Positions 25,126 through 34,291 are shown, counted from the first letter of the stretch. The stretch is DNA of 64,000 bases from Bacillus gobiensis (GCF_001278705.1 NZ_CP012600.1:4065417-4129416); one strand, 5' to 3'. A program made the numbers and translations. Notes: a model not told the origin generated them from the letters alone.

Positions 25126-25154
25126 TTGTAACGAATCTCCTTTTCATGTAAAAT
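25126..25154 (+). promoter_or_regulatory. SigA promoter of the MerR-type gene
   Basis: TTGTAA (25126-25131), 17-base spacer, TAAAAT (25149-25154). Half sites TTGTAAC and GTTAC flank the hexamers, so the regulator may control itself. Confidence 0.55.
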
Positions 25155-25184
25155 AGTTACGTTAAGTATTGGAGGGAAGATACC

Positions 25185-25523
25185 GTGACCGATAAATTTG
25201 AATCAATGCCATTACTTGATTTTGACTTACTTAAAAAGCTTGTTGTTGGTATAGGTGAAGTATCTGAAATCACTGGAGTTCCGACAAGAAAATTAAGGTA
25301 TTGGGAAGAAAAAGCGATTATCCAGTCTGAAAAAGATGGCGAAGGCATTACACGCAGATATAATTATTTAAATATAAAAAAAATACTTTTGATTCAAGAG
25401 TTACTCGACGAAGGATATACCTTGGATGCAGCAGCAAAAAAGGTTGAAACAAGAATGAAAACGATAAATGATGTCTTTCTCAAATTGACTGAGGCTGCCT
25501 CTGAAAATAAGAATGATGAATAA
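25185..25523 (+). CDS. MerR-family regulator, short
   Basis: A 112-residue protein with a MerR DNA-binding domain (GIGEVSEITGVPTRKLRYWEEKAII, residues about 22-46, the tyrosine-tryptophan pair is typical) and a short dimerisation helix. It lacks a large ligand domain, unlike BmrR. The GTG start follows TGGAGGGAAG. Divergent from the MFS exporter, its likely target. Confidence 0.85.
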   Translation: MTDKFESMPLLDFDLLKKLVVGIGEVSEITGVPTRKLRYWEEKAIIQSEKDGEGITRRYNYLNIKKILLIQELLDEGYTLDAAAKKVETRMKTINDVFLKLTEAASENKNDE

Positions 25524-25527
25524 ATTG

Positions 25528-25570
25528 AAAATGCTTTGAAGGAATCGTTTTTCCTTAAAAGCATTTTTTC
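25528..25570 (+). terminator. Terminator of the MerR-type gene
   Basis: AAATGCTTT...AAGCATTT stem with an inner AAGGAA/TTCCTT pairing, then TTTTTTCTTTT. The 200 bases that follow hold no visible gene. Confidence 0.8.
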
Positions 25571-25767
25571 TTTTGCTTTTAACTTTTGACACAAAGCCTG
25601 GTGCCAAAGTTAGCCTAACTCCTCCCCATAGGTAACAAACGCATAGACAGTGTTTCCAGTTGGTCCAAAGGCAGGGGTGGTAAAACACAAGAATAAGAAG
25701 ACAACAACCGGTGATTCAAGATAATGGTTTCATCTGAACGGGCAGGATAGAGCAATAGCGACAGGAC

Positions 25768-26358
25768 CTATCCCAGCAGTTCTTTGGCTCCGTTCATCAC
25801 TAAAGGCATAGTCTGTTTAACGAATGATTCCGCACTTATTAGACGCCCCTCATTGTTCCAAACGTAAGCCGCCCCATACATCCCCCAACTTAACATGATA
25901 GAAGCTGTATTTATTAAGAATTGCGCGTTTGGACTCGATAGCATCTTGTCTTTGTCTATAAAGGAAAGAAGTATCGTTTGAATTTTTTCCTTTATTTGAA
26001 TTTCGAATACAGGTCCAAGCGATGCATACCTTCTTTTGCACATAGTGCTTAGACCCTTGTGAAAATCGCATACACCCAGAAAAATACTCTGAATTGTTTC
26101 TTCATTTAATACTTCGTGACCGCTTATTCTACGATTTATGATTGTCATAAATGATTCCATTAGTTTGGCCTCAAGAATTTCGAATTTATCTACAAAGTGC
26201 GCATAAAAAGTCGCTCTGTTAACAGTAGCCCGCTCTGCAATATCCCTAACGGTTATCGATTCAAAGTCTTTTTCTTGAATTAATGAAGCAAAAGCGTCTT
26301 GAAGGAGTCGCCGTGTACGTATCACACGAGGATCAGCTTCATTCTTTTTAATTGTCAT
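25768..26358 (-). CDS. TetR-family regulator (AcrR-like)
   Basis: A 196-residue TetR repressor: helix-turn-helix ITVRDIAERATVNRATFYAHFVDKFEIL at about residues 30-57, C-terminal all-helical domain with TetR_C-like features. TTGGGGAG lies before the ATG at 26358; a longer in-frame start at 26385 has no ribosome site. It is divergent from the nitroreductase gene, and GTTGT-N4-ACAAC palindromes occur at both sides of the intergenic region. Confidence 0.85.
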   Translation of the reverse strand: MTIKKNEADPRVIRTRRLLQDAFASLIQEKDFESITVRDIAERATVNRATFYAHFVDKFEILEAKLMESFMTIINRRISGHEVLNEETIQSIFLGVCDFHKGLSTMCKRRYASLGPVFEIQIKEKIQTILLSFIDKDKMLSSPNAQFLINTASIMLSWGMYGAAYVWNNEGRLISAESFVKQTMPLVMNGAKELLG

Positions 26359-26397
26359 GTTAAGATCTCCCCAATAAAACGACATTATAGAAATGGT

Positions 26398-26411
26398 GTT
26401 GTCTATACAAC
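26398..26411. promoter_or_regulatory. TetR operator near the regulator gene
   Basis: GTTGT-CTAT-ACAAC, perfect 5-bp arms, 40 bases upstream of the regulator start (autoregulation likely). Confidence 0.6.
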
Positions 26412-26466
26412 GGTTTATGGTTATTGATGATTGCGTACCATTCGGTTGTTATTATAGCATATAAAT

Positions 26467-26498
26467 ACAACAAGTGTTGTTCAAACAACTAATGTTGT
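26467..26498. promoter_or_regulatory. Composite TetR operator before the nitroreductase gene
   Basis: Four alternating half sites: ACAAC, GTTGT, ACAAC, GTTGT, each separated by 4 bases (exact 9-bp period). The central GTTGT-TCAA-ACAAC has the same form as the site at 26398. Confidence 0.6.
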
Positions 26499-26546
26499 AA
26501 TGAAACAAAATGCTGAATGCCGCTTTTCCAAAAGGAGGAGAGAACC

Positions 26547-27209
26547 ATGTCGGTTTCACTACCGTCGCAAACAATGGAGCACCAACTTTTTTTTGATGTT
26601 ATTCGAGAACGCCGGTCGGTTCGTAGCTATGATCCCGAGATCAAGATTTCGCGGAAGGAATTGACCGAAACATTGCGGCAAGCTACGCTGGCTCCTTCAG
26701 CCGCTAACCTGCAGCCGTGGCGGTTTCTCGTTATCGACTCGCCGGAGCTGAAGCAGAAGCTGCTTCCGATCGCATTCAATCAACAGCAAGTGGTCGAGGC
26801 TTCGGCTGTCATTGCTGTACTCGGAGATTTGGAGTGTTATAAATTTGCCGAGAAAATTTACGGAATGGCGGTCGATGCGGGTTACATGCCTGCAGAGACG
26901 GCTAAATCGTTCGTGGAACGCTATACCGGCATGTATTCGAGCATGCCGCCCGAGGCCATCCGCCAAAAAGTTTATACCGATTGCGGGCTAGTATCTATGC
27001 AACTCATGCTTGTCGCCCGCGCTAAAGGCTATGATACGGTCCCGATGGGCGGCTATGACCAGGCTGAATTTGTAGAAGCGTTCGATATTCCGGAGAGATA
27101 CGCTCCTGTTATGCTTATCGCTATCGGCAAGGCGACGAAGCCTGGTCATCCGACGGTGAGACTGGCTGTCGATGATGTAGCTTTCTTTAACGAAATACCT
27201 ATGGAATAA
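26547..27209 (+). CDS. NAD(P)H nitroreductase
   Basis: A 220-residue FMN nitroreductase: ERRSVRSYDPEIKISRKEL at the start (FMN phosphate contact), LAPSAANLQPWRF, and GYDTVPMGGYDQAEF near the end. Similar in type to B. subtilis YodC; probably reduces quinones or nitro compounds. AAAGGAGGAGAG lies before the ATG at 26547. The gene is visibly richer in G+C and in CCG/CGC codons than its neighbours, which hints at transfer together with its TetR regulator. Confidence 0.85.
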   Translation: MSVSLPSQTMEHQLFFDVIRERRSVRSYDPEIKISRKELTETLRQATLAPSAANLQPWRFLVIDSPELKQKLLPIAFNQQQVVEASAVIAVLGDLECYKFAEKIYGMAVDAGYMPAETAKSFVERYTGMYSSMPPEAIRQKVYTDCGLVSMQLMLVARAKGYDTVPMGGYDQAEFVEAFDIPERYAPVMLIAIGKATKPGHPTVRLAVDDVAFFNEIPME

Positions 27210-27215
27210 CAAAAT

Positions 27216-27265
27216 GTAAAAGACCTTGGCAGCCGCATAAACAACGGGGAGCTAAGGTCTTTTAC
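27216..27265 (+). terminator. Terminator of the nitroreductase gene
   Basis: GTAAAAGACCTT pairs perfectly with AAGGTCTTTTAC around about 25 bases (12-bp stem). Confidence 0.7.
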
Positions 27266-27322
27266 AGGCTCTACGCATCAGATTCTAACAAGGCGTCGTA
27301 CAGCTATATTAGCTGGATGGTG

Positions 27323-27484
27323 CTAGATTCGATTTGGCGACGGGGTATGTTTTAAATATGTGAACATCAGTTCCGCAATTCCGACATTTTTTACTTTTAT
27401 GGTTACTTCATCTTCACCGGGAGCCGGATAAGGAACTTCCTTGATGACTGCTTCAAATGGTGTTTCAATTACTAGCGCTTTCAT
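27323..27484 (-). pseudogene. N-terminal remnant of a zinc alcohol dehydrogenase
   Basis: Starts MKALVIETPFEAVIKEVPYP after a good ribosome site (GGAGGG), the standard start of a zinc-dependent alcohol/sorbitol dehydrogenase. At the point where GICGTDVHI is expected, one base is missing: the next frame reads CGTDVHIF-like codons. The frame ends after 53 residues and the remaining 300 residues are absent. So both a frameshift and a large deletion have occurred. Confidence 0.7.
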
Positions 27485-27663
27485 TACTAATCCCTCCAAT
27501 GGATTACCGACTATAATTTCAGATAAAAATGATAAAACAACAATGGGTTCGCTTACATTAGTAGTTTATCAGCTATCAATCATGTATTGTATCTATGAAT
27601 TCTAAAGCTTTGGCACGTCATTGCATAACAAAACTTAAGATTATACTTGTGAAACAATAAAGT

Positions 27664-27704
27664 GAAGCTTCAATCAGCGGGGGGGGTACTGCCCGTTAAA
27701 GTGG
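27664..27704. mobile_element. 41-bp miniature copy of the hairpin element
   Basis: It begins GAAGCTTCAATCAGCGGGG and contains TACTGCCCGTTAA near its end. These match the two outer ends of the 143-bp element at 40854-40996 (read on its minus strand) joined together, with the middle missing. The flanks AATAAAGT (27656-27663) and GATAAAAT (27705-27712) resemble each other and the 8-bp duplication at the other site. The rest of 27485-27848 holds no visible gene. Confidence 0.5.
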
Positions 27705-27848
27705 GATAAAATCAGCATTTTATATCTTTTGCTTGAACGAAATTAAAACTTTTCTCAATGTAGATTAATATTTGTCTGATATTCTTAATATTGAAAAATA
27801 GCCGGAGCAATCGGCTGTAAATGAGAGAACAGAGGGAGGAGAATAGAA

Positions 27849-30800
27849 ATGGTACGGAAGTGGCTGGTTCTTTTACTTTTATTTGTGTCGATGATGGTGG
27901 TTTCAATTGTCCCGTCGGCTCAAGCAGAAAATGCGCCGTCTTCTGACGAGCAACCACGGGCAGCATCATCAGATTTAACAGAACCTGAATCACTTGTAGG
28001 TCCAAGTGGAAAAACTCTTGTAACCAATGAAAAAACGACACCGGTTGGGCCAGGTATTGAATTAACGAGTTTCGAGAGGTTTGATCTGCGGGGGTGGTTA
28101 AATGGTGAATTGATGACAATTGAGCTTGATAATGAAAACGTTTTTTTGGACCTTCTTTTTCCGGGTGTCGTTTCGTCAGCAAAACCGTTATCTGAAATGG
28201 CTAAAACAGCAGGAGCAATTGCGGGGGTAAACGGTGACTTTTTTGATATTAACAATACGCAGGCGCCTTTAGGGGGAGCGATCCAAAACAATCAGCTGCT
28301 GAAAGGTCCAGAAGGTTCCCATACGTTAACTGCTGGTATTGATAGTAACAGAATTGGGCGGATTGCCAATCTATTATTAGAGGGAACCGTTACTCTTTCC
28401 AACGGCAGCTTTTCTTTAGATGCTTTCAATCAATACGGACTTCCCGCAAATGGGATCGGCTTATACACTTCCGTCTGGGGCTCTAAACAAAGGTTGTCAT
28501 ATGGAGCCTCAACGTATGAAGTAACGATACGGGATGGAAAGGTTACGCATGTTTCCAGTCAGCCAGGAAGCGGTGATATTGAGGAAAACTCTTACGTATT
28601 AGTTGGCCGTGAACAAGGGGCAGATATTTTAAAGACCTTATCAATTGGAGACAAGGTGACAGTCGATTATGCACCAAAAGTCGACGGGAATGCACGTATG
28701 TCATTTGCGATTGGCGGTAATGTCAAGCTGCTTGAAAGTGGAAATATTCGAGAAAACTTGGACGACAGCTCAGCAGCTCCCAGAACAGCCGTAGGATTTT
28801 CAGAGAATGGCAAAAAAATGTACGTAGTTGCCGTAGACGGCCGCCAAACGGACAGCCGTGGAATAACATATAAAGAATTGGCAGCATTAATGAAGGGATT
28901 TGGCGCCTACAATGCGCTGAACTTAGATGGCGGCGGTTCAACAACAATGGTTGCACGTAAACCCGGCGCAGAAAATGCGGAGGTTGTCAATCAACCATCA
29001 GATGGATCAGAGAGAGCTGTGCCGAACGGCATTGGGATTTTCGCAAAACCGGGCAGCGGAAAACTTAAAGGCCTTGACGTCACACCTGTTTTGGAACAAA
29101 AAAACATTGATCTGGTTTTTCCCGGTTTATCAAGAAGCTACAAAAGTGTTGGTTACGATGAGAATTACAATCCAGTTGAGACAGGTTCTATTAAATGGAG
29201 AACACGTCCATCTGATATAGGTACGTTCGAGGATGCCGGGGTTTTTCGTGCAAAAAAATCAGGTTCCTCTTTCGTACAGGCACAATCGGAATGGACGAAA
29301 GGAACAAGGAAGGTAACAGTCATAGGCGAATTAGAACGGATTGAAGCATCATCTTCGCGCCTGAGTCTTGAATCGGGTGCACAAGAAGATTTTTCTATCG
29401 AGGGGTACGATAAAGACGGTTATCGCACATTAATTGAGCCGCGTGATATTACACTAGACTATGATTCATCGGTTATATCCGTAAAAGAATACAAAGATGG
29501 CGGTTTTTCGATTGCTCCAAAAAAAGACGGGGGATCAACTGTTATTACGGCAACAGTTTCTGGTCATAAAACATATCTTCCAGTTACAATTGGTCTTTCA
29601 GAAAAAAAAGTATCGGACTTTGAGAGTACTGCAGGATGGTCTTTTACCAAATACCCTGCCGCTGTCGATGGATCAATAGAGACTGTTCAAGGGAAAAATG
29701 GACAAGGACTGCAGCTTAATTATGATTTCTCCACTTCGACCGCTACGCGTGCTGCTTATTTACAAGCAGACCCAATGCTAGAGCTTCCGGGAGAGGTGCA
29801 AAAGATTGGGCTGTGGGTACATGGAGATGGAAACGGAGCTTGGCTTCGCACGATCATTAAAGATGCTGCAAACACAAGCTATACGTTAACATTAGCAAGC
29901 AAAGTGGATTGGAAGGGCTGGAAATATGTTGAGGCAACGGTTCCAGAAGGAGTACGCTATCCGGCTAAGCTATGGCGCATCTATCCGGTGGAAGCGAATA
30001 AAAATGCTCAATATGCCGGAAGTCTAATTTTCGATGATCTCGTTGTTAAGGTGCCGCCGGAAGTTGAGGAGGTTCCAAAACAATCTCAGACACCCGATCC
30101 GCTTATTATTCAAAACGGGAAAATCCAAAGCGATCGTTGGAAATTTGCTGTCCTGGCAGATAGCCAGTTTGCTGCAAAATCTCCTGACAGCCAACAAGTA
30201 CGGATGGCTCGGGAATCTCTTCGCCAAATCGTGAAAGTAAATCCGGATTTTCTTGTAATCAATGGAGATTTCGTTGATACGGCTTACAAGGAAGATTTTG
30301 AGCTAGCGGAAAAAATTTTGAAAGAAGAAGTCGGGGACAAGCTACCTGTTTATTATATCCCAGGGAATCATGAAAGAATGGGTACAGACACATTGGACAA
30401 TTTCTTGAACGTTTATGAAAAAAACCGTTATACATTTGACCATAAAGGGACACGAATCATCTTGCTTGATTCATCTGCAGGAAGCTACCGTACAAGTAAT
30501 TTTGAACAGCTGATCCATTTGAAAAAATCACTTGAGGAAGCCGCTGATGATCCAACGGTCAAACAGGTTGTTGTGATGGCACACCATCCGACCCGTGACC
30601 CGCTCCCAACAAAAAACAGCCAGCTGAACGATCAAAAAGAGTCGGAATTACTTGAACAATGGTTAACTGCTTTCCGCCAAGATTCAGGCGGGAAAGGTGC
30701 GATTTATATTAGTGGACATGCTCATACCGTTCATAGTGAGCGTGTAGAAGGGGTACCGTATATGGTGGTCGGACCCGCCGGGAAAATTCCTTATGGATCA

Positions 30801-31253
30801 GCGGATGAAGGCGGATTTTACTCATGGACCTTGTTTGGTGTTGATCCAAAAGCTGGACCTGACAGAGTATTCGGTCCGGAAAAAGCTTCATTAGCCAGTA
30901 AAAAAGCTGATCGAAGCTGGATCCAGGCTGAGGTGAGACCGATGCTAGAATCGATTACAATGGATGCGCCATCTGCCATCAATGCTGGCGAAACCGTTAA
31001 AATCAGCGCTTCTGGCCATCAAGTTGGAGATCTCACAGTGCCTCTACGTTATCCTGCAACCGTAACTTGGAACGGCAGCGAGAACGTCTTTGTTGGCACA
31101 GGTCAAAAGTTAAAACGAGCAGAAGTATCCGGGCGGTACGATGCCGCGTTTAATCCGGAGAAGGGAGAATTAAAAGCTCTTCGTAAAAGTAAAATTACAT
31201 TGGAGATTGAAGCGAACGAAAAAATGACTGAAAAAGAAATCGTCATTCATTAG
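27849..31253 (+). CDS. Secreted phosphodiester glycosidase / metallophosphoesterase fusion
   Basis: A 1134-residue exported protein. Signal peptide residues 1-26 (hydrophobic stretch ending SAQA). Residues about 110-400 form a phosphodiester glycosidase (NAGPA/DUF2233) domain with the motif ALNLDGGGSTTMV. Ig-like and carbohydrate-binding-like beta modules follow (about 410-740). Residues about 765-1010 are a calcineurin-type phosphoesterase: FAVLADSQ, INGDFVD, GNHE, MAHHPT, SGHAHTVH. The first Asp motif is DSQ instead of DxH. Probably cleaves sugar-phosphate links in wall or matrix polymers. TTAAAA/TTAATA repeats at 27743, 27765 and 27785 could be degenerate Pho boxes. GAGGGAGGAG precedes the ATG. 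Confidence 0.85.
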   Translation: MVRKWLVLLLLFVSMMVVSIVPSAQAENAPSSDEQPRAASSDLTEPESLVGPSGKTLVTNEKTTPVGPGIELTSFERFDLRGWLNGELMTIELDNENVFLDLLFPGVVSSAKPLSEMAKTAGAIAGVNGDFFDINNTQAPLGGAIQNNQLLKGPEGSHTLTAGIDSNRIGRIANLLLEGTVTLSNGSFSLDAFNQYGLPANGIGLYTSVWGSKQRLSYGASTYEVTIRDGKVTHVSSQPGSGDIEENSYVLVGREQGADILKTLSIGDKVTVDYAPKVDGNARMSFAIGGNVKLLESGNIRENLDDSSAAPRTAVGFSENGKKMYVVAVDGRQTDSRGITYKELAALMKGFGAYNALNLDGGGSTTMVARKPGAENAEVVNQPSDGSERAVPNGIGIFAKPGSGKLKGLDVTPVLEQKNIDLVFPGLSRSYKSVGYDENYNPVETGSIKWRTRPSDIGTFEDAGVFRAKKSGSSFVQAQSEWTKGTRKVTVIGELERIEASSSRLSLESGAQEDFSIEGYDKDGYRTLIEPRDITLDYDSSVISVKEYKDGGFSIAPKKDGGSTVITATVSGHKTYLPVTIGLSEKKVSDFESTAGWSFTKYPAAVDGSIETVQGKNGQGLQLNYDFSTSTATRAAYLQADPMLELPGEVQKIGLWVHGDGNGAWLRTIIKDAANTSYTLTLASKVDWKGWKYVEATVPEGVRYPAKLWRIYPVEANKNAQYAGSLIFDDLVVKVPPEVEEVPKQSQTPDPLIIQNGKIQSDRWKFAVLADSQFAAKSPDSQQVRMARESLRQIVKVNPDFLVINGDFVDTAYKEDFELAEKILKEEVGDKLPVYYIPGNHERMGTDTLDNFLNVYEKNRYTFDHKGTRIILLDSSAGSYRTSNFEQLIHLKKSLEEAADDPTVKQVVVMAHHPTRDPLPTKNSQLNDQKESELLEQWLTAFRQDSGGKGAIYISGHAHTVHSERVEGVPYMVVGPAGKIPYGSADEGGFYSWTLFGVDPKAGPDRVFGPEKASLASKKADRSWIQAEVRPMLESITMDAPSAINAGETVKISASGHQVGDLTVPLRYPATVTWNGSENVFVGTGQKLKRAEVSGRYDAAFNPEKGELKALRKSKITLEIEANEKMTEKEIVIH

Positions 31254-31283
31254 GTCGAGACAAATAGAAAAACATACTAAGAT

Positions 31284-31324
31284 TAGCAGCACAGACCACG
31301 GCCATGGTCTGTGCTGCTATTTTT
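31284..31324 (+). terminator. Strong terminator after the phosphoesterase gene
   Basis: A perfect 15-bp stem: TAGCAGCACAGACCA with TGGTCTGTGCTGCTA, loop CGGCCA, tail TTTTTA. Confidence 0.9.
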
Positions 31325-31489
31325 ATAGTAAAAGTGAAGAATAGGTCGTGACAGCCCCAGAACCTTGAGTTCATATTAAAAAAACTGGTCTACTTCACTG
31401 TCAATCACAGGATTCAATTTGTCCAACCAATACAGTGACAAAAGCAAAAAAGAGTAAATCTAAGTGATAAAATATTGTTGGTAAAACAT

Positions 31490-31525
31490 CTCTTAAAATA
31501 TGGTATTTTTAAGAGGTATTTTTTC
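31490..31525 (+). terminator. Hairpin with T-tract upstream of ycbL, possible attenuator
   Basis: CTCTTAAAA pairs with TTTTAAGAG (loop TATGGTAT), followed by GTATTTTTTC. It lies 50 bases before the ycbL start with no gene just upstream, so it may control read-through into ycbLMNO. The remainder of 31325-31573 shows no gene. Confidence 0.45.
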
Positions 31526-31573
31526 AAAACGTAAGTATTTATATTAGTTTTTCATGAGAGGTGCTATTTTCAG

Positions 31574-32272
31574 GTGCAGAAAACGATTTTGCTTGTTGAA
31601 GACGATCCGTCGATTAGTAATATGGTAAAAAAGTATTTAAGTAATGAGGGTTTTAACGTTGTATGTGTTTTTGATGGCGAGGAAGCAGCAAGAGTCTTTA
31701 TGCGCGAACAATATGATTTAGTATTGCTCGATTTAATGTTGCCAAAGTTATATGGCTTAGATCTGCTTCAAATGGTGAGAGCAAAAAGCTACATCCCGGT
31801 CATTATTATGTCAGCTAAAGAAAGTGAAGTGGATAAAGCGCTCGGTCTTGGGTTTGGTGCAGATGACTACATCACAAAACCATTTTCGATGATTGAACTG
31901 GCAGCAAGAGTGAAAGCGGCCATAAGAAGATCTACACAGTACATAGAAAGTGATACGCTGGTAAGAAAATCAGTCATTAAAGTACATGAGATAGAACTGG
32001 ATACAGAGAATCATCGTGTGATAAAGAACGGCGTTGAGATCAACTTAACATCAAAGGAATGGAAGATTCTCTGTCTGTTTTTTGAAAATCAGAAAAAGGT
32101 TTTTACAAAAGAACAGATTTATCGTTCCGTCTGGAGCGATGATTACTATAGTGATGAAAATATTATTAACGTGCACATAAGCCGTCTGAGAGAAAAAATT
32201 GAAGATACCACATCCAAACCTGCTTATATTAAGACACTATGGGGGATTGGGTACAAGCTGGGAGAATTTTAA
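31574..32272 (+). CDS. ycbL: OmpR-family response regulator YcbL-like
   Basis: A 232-residue regulator: receiver with Asp53 and K-P-F loop (YITKPFS), OmpR-type winged helix (about residues 135-230, ending TLWGIGYKL). Gene order regulator-kinase-ATPase-permease and the lengths of kinase and ATPase match B. subtilis ycbLMNO. The GTG start has GAGAGGTG at a slightly long distance. The kinase gene starts directly after its stop codon. Confidence 0.85.
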   Translation: MQKTILLVEDDPSISNMVKKYLSNEGFNVVCVFDGEEAARVFMREQYDLVLLDLMLPKLYGLDLLQMVRAKSYIPVIIMSAKESEVDKALGLGFGADDYITKPFSMIELAARVKAAIRRSTQYIESDTLVRKSVIKVHEIELDTENHRVIKNGVEINLTSKEWKILCLFFENQKKVFTKEQIYRSVWSDDYYSDENIINVHISRLREKIEDTTSKPAYIKTLWGIGYKLGEF

Positions 32273-33208
32273 ATGATCACTATATTAAGCTGTGTCATTA
32301 TAGCTCTTCTTTTCTGGAATATCTATCAATATCAATCAAAGAAGGCAAGAGATAGGGATATTACTTATATAAAAGATAAACTTGAACAGATGAAAACCTC
32401 ACAATCAAGTCAGAAAATTCTCGTCGTAACTGCTGATAGGCAACTTATCGACATGCTTGATCTGTTAAATCAACTCGCAGGTCATCATCAAGAAAAAGAA
32501 CGTCAGTATAAAAAAATGGAAGCCTCGATGAAACGGATGTTGGCAAACGTTTCTCATGATCTGAAAACACCGCTTACCGTGATCGCAGGCTATGTTGAAA
32601 TTCTTCAGAACCAACCTCAAATTATTGAACAAGAAAGAGCGCGTTTGCTGGAACAAGTACATACTAAAACAATAGAACTCATTACGTTAATGAATACATT
32701 TTTCGACTTGGCCAAGCTAGAGTCTGGAGATAAAGATATTCCGCTAGAAAAAGTTAATTTAACTGAGATCTGTAAAAATAACATTTTATTGTTCTATGAA
32801 TGGATCCAAACAAAAGGTCTGGAAGCTGTTATCGAGATTCCAGAGAAACCTATTTTTGCACTTGGCAATGAGGAGGCATTAAACCGAGTATTAAGTAACC
32901 TGATTTCAAATGGTCTTCGCTATGGTGCAGATGGTAAGATGATCGGTTTAAAAGTATTTTGTGATGAAACTCTTGTCTATGTTGAAATCTTTGACAAGGG
33001 AAAAGGGATTAATGAAACCGAGCAGGAACGTGTATTTGAACGGATGTTCACGCTTGAAGAGTCAAGAAACAAAGCATTCCAAGGCAGCGGTTTAGGTTTA
33101 ACTATTACAAAAAAGCTGATTGAAGAGATGCAAGGAGAAATTTCAGTACAATCGAAGTCATTTGAAAAAACGTCATTTACATTTTCATTAAAGCGTCTTA
33201 ATAAGTAG
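32273..33208 (+). CDS. ycbM: Sensor histidine kinase YcbM-like
   Basis: A 311-residue kinase with one short N-terminal membrane helix (residues 2-18) and almost nothing outside, so it likely senses within the membrane or through the ABC transporter. HisKA with His95 (ANVSHDLKTPL), ATPase motifs NLISNGLRY, DKGKGI and GSGLGLT. It starts immediately after the ycbL stop. The length equals B. subtilis YcbM. Confidence 0.87.
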   Translation: MITILSCVIIALLFWNIYQYQSKKARDRDITYIKDKLEQMKTSQSSQKILVVTADRQLIDMLDLLNQLAGHHQEKERQYKKMEASMKRMLANVSHDLKTPLTVIAGYVEILQNQPQIIEQERARLLEQVHTKTIELITLMNTFFDLAKLESGDKDIPLEKVNLTEICKNNILLFYEWIQTKGLEAVIEIPEKPIFALGNEEALNRVLSNLISNGLRYGADGKMIGLKVFCDETLVYVEIFDKGKGINETEQERVFERMFTLEESRNKAFQGSGLGLTITKKLIEEMQGEISVQSKSFEKTSFTFSLKRLNK

Positions 33209-33217
33209 CTCGCTTAT

Positions 33218-33238
33218 TTCTTAAGATTTTCGTAAGAA
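33218..33238. promoter_or_regulatory. Inverted repeat before ycbN, possible YcbL site
   Basis: TTCTTA-N9-TAAGAA lies within a larger pairing of GCTTATTTCT (33212-33221) and AGAAATAAGC (33246-33255). There is no T-tract, so a regulator site or RNA structure is more likely than a terminator. Confidence 0.45.
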
Positions 33239-33304
33239 TTATGACAGAAATAAGCAAGTATCTCCAGGTAGAATAAAGACAATTAGAAAACGAGGAGGGC
33301 CATC

Positions 33305-34228
33305 ATGGATTATGTTGTACAGACAAGAAATCTAACAAAAACATTCCAAGGACATGATGCTGTATCTAACGTAACGATGAATATTAAACAAGGTGAAATT
33401 TACGGGTTTATTGGACCGAATGGTGCGGGTAAGTCAACGATCATGAAGATGCTGACAAATATGATTAAACCTTCACATGGTGAGATTACTGTCTTTGGGA
33501 CGCTATTAAAACACGATTCATTCGATTTTTTAAAGAGAATAGGCAATATGATTGAATATCCTATTTTTTATGAAAAAATGACCGCACTAGAAAATTTAGA
33601 GCTTCATTGTGCGTACATGGGATATCATAACAAACAGGCGATTCGAGACGCTTTGGATCGGGTAGGTCTGGAAAATGTAGAAAATAAGCGGCCTAAGGAC
33701 TTTTCACTTGGGATGAGACAGCGTCTTTGTGTCGCAAGAGCGATCATCACAAAACCAGAATTCTTGATTCTAGATGAGCCTATTAACGGACTGGACCCAG
33801 CTGGAATTAAGGCTATGAGAAAGCTATTCAAAGAGCTAAATCAAGAGTATGGAATGACGATATTAATTTCCAGCCACATTATTGGTGAAATTGAGCAGAT
33901 CGCAGACACAATTGGCGTCATTAAAAGCGGCAAACTGATTGAAGAAGCGTCTATGGATACGATAAAGGCGAGAAATACAGAGTACATTGAATTAGTGACA
34001 AGTGATCTGAGAAAAGCAGCTATGGTTCTGCATGATAAATTAGGTATTAATAACTTTAAGGTAGCAGGTGATCAAGTCATTCGCGTGTATGCCACAGAAG
34101 TACCTCAATCGACCATTTCAAAGACATTAATATTAGAAGATATCAAAATAGAATCTATTGATAAGAAAAGGACAACCTTAGAAGAGTATTTTATAAAAAA
34201 AGTTGAACTCGATCAGATTGTGATTTAA
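33305..34228 (+). CDS. ycbN: ABC transporter ATPase YcbN-like (BcrA type)
   Basis: A 307-residue ATPase of the bacitracin/lantibiotic-export group. Walker A GPNGAGKST (37-45), signature FSLGMRQRLCVARAI, Walker B FLILDEPINGLDP, H-loop SSHIIGE. The length equals B. subtilis YcbN. GAGGAGGGCC precedes the ATG. Its membrane partner downstream is frameshifted, so the pump may not function in this isolate. Confidence 0.9.
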   Translation: MDYVVQTRNLTKTFQGHDAVSNVTMNIKQGEIYGFIGPNGAGKSTIMKMLTNMIKPSHGEITVFGTLLKHDSFDFLKRIGNMIEYPIFYEKMTALENLELHCAYMGYHNKQAIRDALDRVGLENVENKRPKDFSLGMRQRLCVARAIITKPEFLILDEPINGLDPAGIKAMRKLFKELNQEYGMTILISSHIIGEIEQIADTIGVIKSGKLIEEASMDTIKARNTEYIELVTSDLRKAAMVLHDKLGINNFKVAGDQVIRVYATEVPQSTISKTLILEDIKIESIDKKRTTLEEYFIKKVELDQIVI

Positions 34229-34291
34229 GTCTTGGCGTAAAAGAAGAATTTTCATTAGAATAAATGATCAGTTACGGGAGGGTATATCAGT

